64,000 bases of DNA from Lycium barbarum (taxonomy: Eukaryota; Streptophyta; Magnoliopsida; Solanales; Solanaceae): assembly GCF_019175385.1 (NCBI RefSeq), contig NC_083339.1:27867637-27931636 (forward strand), read 5' to 3'. The translations under genes were made by a program, and so were the position numbers. The notes under the pieces are model-generated. The model had not been told where the DNA came from. It was given only the letters and a program-made list of their open reading frames with translations, and ran no database searches. Shown here piece by piece: positions 61,934 through 64,000 of this stretch; within the stretch, counting starts at the first letter, position 1, and each line of letters starts with the position of its first letter.

Positions 61934-64000
61934 TGTAAAGACCCGTTTGGTCGTTATAGTATTTTCAGCTCTCTTTGATCTTTTCTCGAGCTTGTTAGCT
62001 CACTTTTTATCCGAGGGGACCATTGACACGCTTTTTGAGGTGTTCGGGGTTGATTTGGGTGACTTTCTGAGAAATTGGCTTTAAGCAAAAAAGGTTTAAC
62101 CCAAAGTTGAATTTTGGGTAAACGGACCTTGCTCGGAGATCCGTCAATTTTGAGAGTTCCAGATGATCATTTAAAACTTGTGTGTGTGGTTGGTCTGGTT
62201 TCCGAGGCACTTGGGTGCATTTTGGGACTTAGGTTGCAAAGTTGGTTTAGAGGTTTTGGGGGTTGACTCGGTCAACGGGGCCCCCGATGGAAATTTCGAG
62301 ACCACAACAGCGTTCGTAGCGCATATTTATGGGGGGTAGCATATATGGCATGTGAGCAGATATTTTCGAGTGTTAGTCGGGATTTCGGGTGGAGTCTATG
62401 AAAATTGGGGAGTTTCCTGGTGTACCTGTTGAGGCGGGCTCCAGCACCGCTAAATCGGTACCGCCAAAGCAGTAGGTGGACTGCCGAAGCGGTCTGGGCA
62501 ATTTGTGAGGGACCGCCGAAGCAGTGAACGGGCAGTGACTGGGGTATTTAGTGCTATAAAACCCTAAGTCTTTTCATTCATTTATTATTTCGAAAGCGGT
62601 TCATCTTGAGAGCTTTTCTAGAGGTTTCGTGGGGCAAACTCTTAGAGGTAAACTCATCTATCATCTCTACCTAATCTTGATTCATTATCTCACTTAGTTA
62701 TCATAAATCCATGCTAGATTCTTCCTAAAGTTATGAGAACTAAGTGGGTTTTGAGTTATCTTCCTCTAATAAACTTGTGAGTATATAACTTTGTTTTGTT
62801 AATGAATTTAGCATGGGTTAGCATGGAATTGATGGGTAATGACTATAGTAACTTGAATCTTCCATTTCTAAGGCTTAATTTGTGAATTAAAGGCTAGCGT
62901 TTATACCCAAATTTGGGAGTTTTCTATATAATCCTAATTTTGAGTAATTGCTAGCTAAATTAGTTGATTATTGATGGGAATTGAACATCTAGAACATTAA
63001 TTCCATGATGAGAGCCTTAGATCATTATTTTTACTTTATTAGTTATGAACCCTAGTTTATGGGTTGGAATTTGGGGATTTAATAAGAGTTAAGTTTATTA
63101 AATGCCTTCTTCTTGTTTCTAATTCCGCATTCGAATATGGTAGACTTTGATTATCTTGAGGCTCAACGTAAAGGAAAGGCGCAAGTTTGACTTGAGATTG
63201 CTGCTCGGCCTGCCAGGTAGTTTACGGTTTAGCCATGTGGTGAGACTTCGACTAGCGAAGCGTATATTTAGAAGATATTGTCGGAGATTTCATATAAACC
63301 TTTGGGTATGAAGTTGGGTTGGATGTTGCCTTAGGGTTTGGCATTGTTTGTGACTTGTTTGATTGGGCTAGTGGCATGTAGACTCCATAGGACCCTGTTT
63401 GGTACGTTATCTATAAATTGGTGGATTGTTTGTGAATTGGGAGTAAATCGGAAGGATGAAATTACTTGCTATTGGTACTTAGTGTACACCTCGTTATTGG
63501 TATAGCCATTTTGGGATAGTTGGCTCTTATTGCTATGGAAATTGAAAATTCATTATGATTGTTGTGTGGATCACTTGTTGATGATACTGGTGCGCTGTGT
63601 GTGGCATAACTTGAACTTGATATTATTCATCGTTTGTACTTGCATCGTTCCATATTCATTTCATAACATCTTATTATGTTGTGTGATTGGCACTATTGAT
63701 GGAAACGAGAAGGAACATTGATGATTATGGAACATGGTAAGTCACTTCTGAGCTGTGTGCAGAGGGGCTGATTATGGAATATGGTAAGTCACCTCTGAGT
63801 TGTGTGCGGAGGGGCTGATATGGAACACCGATAATGCGATACTTGTAGATAATTGGGTCCTCTGAGCTGTGTGCGGAGAGACGGTGCTTGGACTTCGCGG
63901 GTCCCCCATGGGTTGTGCTGCTGAGGCGTGGAGGTATTCCGCTGTCGGAGTACAAGAGTACAGGCATTGCATTGCATTTATATCTCATATTGCATTGCTT
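61934..64000 (+). mobile_element. Gypsy-type LTR, second copy, runs off the window
   Basis: Starts TGTAAAGACCCG right after the LINE sequence and follows the LTR at 1055-7917 block for block: ggttgactcggtcaacgg, agcatatatggcatgtgagc, agcatgggtta, catgggttgtgctg and the attgc repeats at the end. The 3' end is outside the window, so it cannot be said whether it is a solo LTR or the 5' LTR of a longer element. Confidence 0.75.
63727..63880. repeat. Tandem repeat with ctctgagctgtgtgcggagggg
   Basis: About three diverged units of 50-60 bp containing ggaacatggtaagtcac and gctgtgtgcggag. They correspond in position to the gattgccgaggttg tandem array of the first LTR copy but differ in sequence. Confidence 0.75.

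Overview
The window is nuclear DNA from a flowering plant, most likely a member of the Solanaceae. The reasons are spliced genes with GT-AG introns, an AT-rich background, Au and TS/RTE-tail SINEs typical of nightshades, Stowaway and Mutator-type MITEs, a hAT transposon with an 8-bp target duplication, and nested LTR retrotransposons. I could not fix the genus. There are no rRNA genes, CRISPR arrays or bacterial-style operons, and I saw no functional tRNA gene.

Two host genes are present, both on the minus strand. (1) A UPL5-type HECT E3 ubiquitin ligase lies at 19912-28409 in four exons. It reads cleanly from an N-terminal ubiquitin-like domain into the HECT domain. A two-base duplication just before the WFW motif then puts the last exon, which holds the catalytic cysteine, out of frame. 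(2) An importin-11-like karyopherin (KA120 type) lies at 36330-58511. All 23 exons join in consistent phase into an open frame of 1,005 residues. One of its introns is GC-AG, and a 5.3-kb intron carries a 3.5-kb hAT transposon.

Layout: 1-850 unassigned, with a local duplication. 852-8859 is a Mutator-like TIR element that contains a Gypsy-type LTR, which itself contains a 4.7-kb solo LTR, plus a SINE. 9167-16149 is a decayed Ty1/copia element split by a 1.4-kb solo LTR. 16680-18700 holds a CACTA-like MITE, a Stowaway MITE interrupted by a MULE-MITE, and a LINE tail. 19912-28409 is UPL5, with an Au SINE, a hAT-type MITE, a nested TIR element and an RTE-LINE tail in its introns. 28430-30600 is the UPL5 upstream region, built of duplicated modules and Stowaway MITEs. 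31100-36300 is intergenic MITE-rich DNA. 36330-58511 is the KA120-like gene with many intronic insertions. 58987-61933 is a decayed L1-type LINE, interrupted at 61934 by a second copy of the Gypsy-type LTR that runs off the window.

The two genes are cell-maintenance genes (protein ubiquitination, nuclear import) with no evident operon-like link. The dominant theme is layered transposon insertion, much of it inside introns and precisely datable by nesting. I saw no convincing new multi-gene system. The observations most worth checking are the UPL5 frameshift, the duplicated splice acceptor in the importin gene, the modular UPL5 upstream repeats, and palindrome arrays within LTRs.
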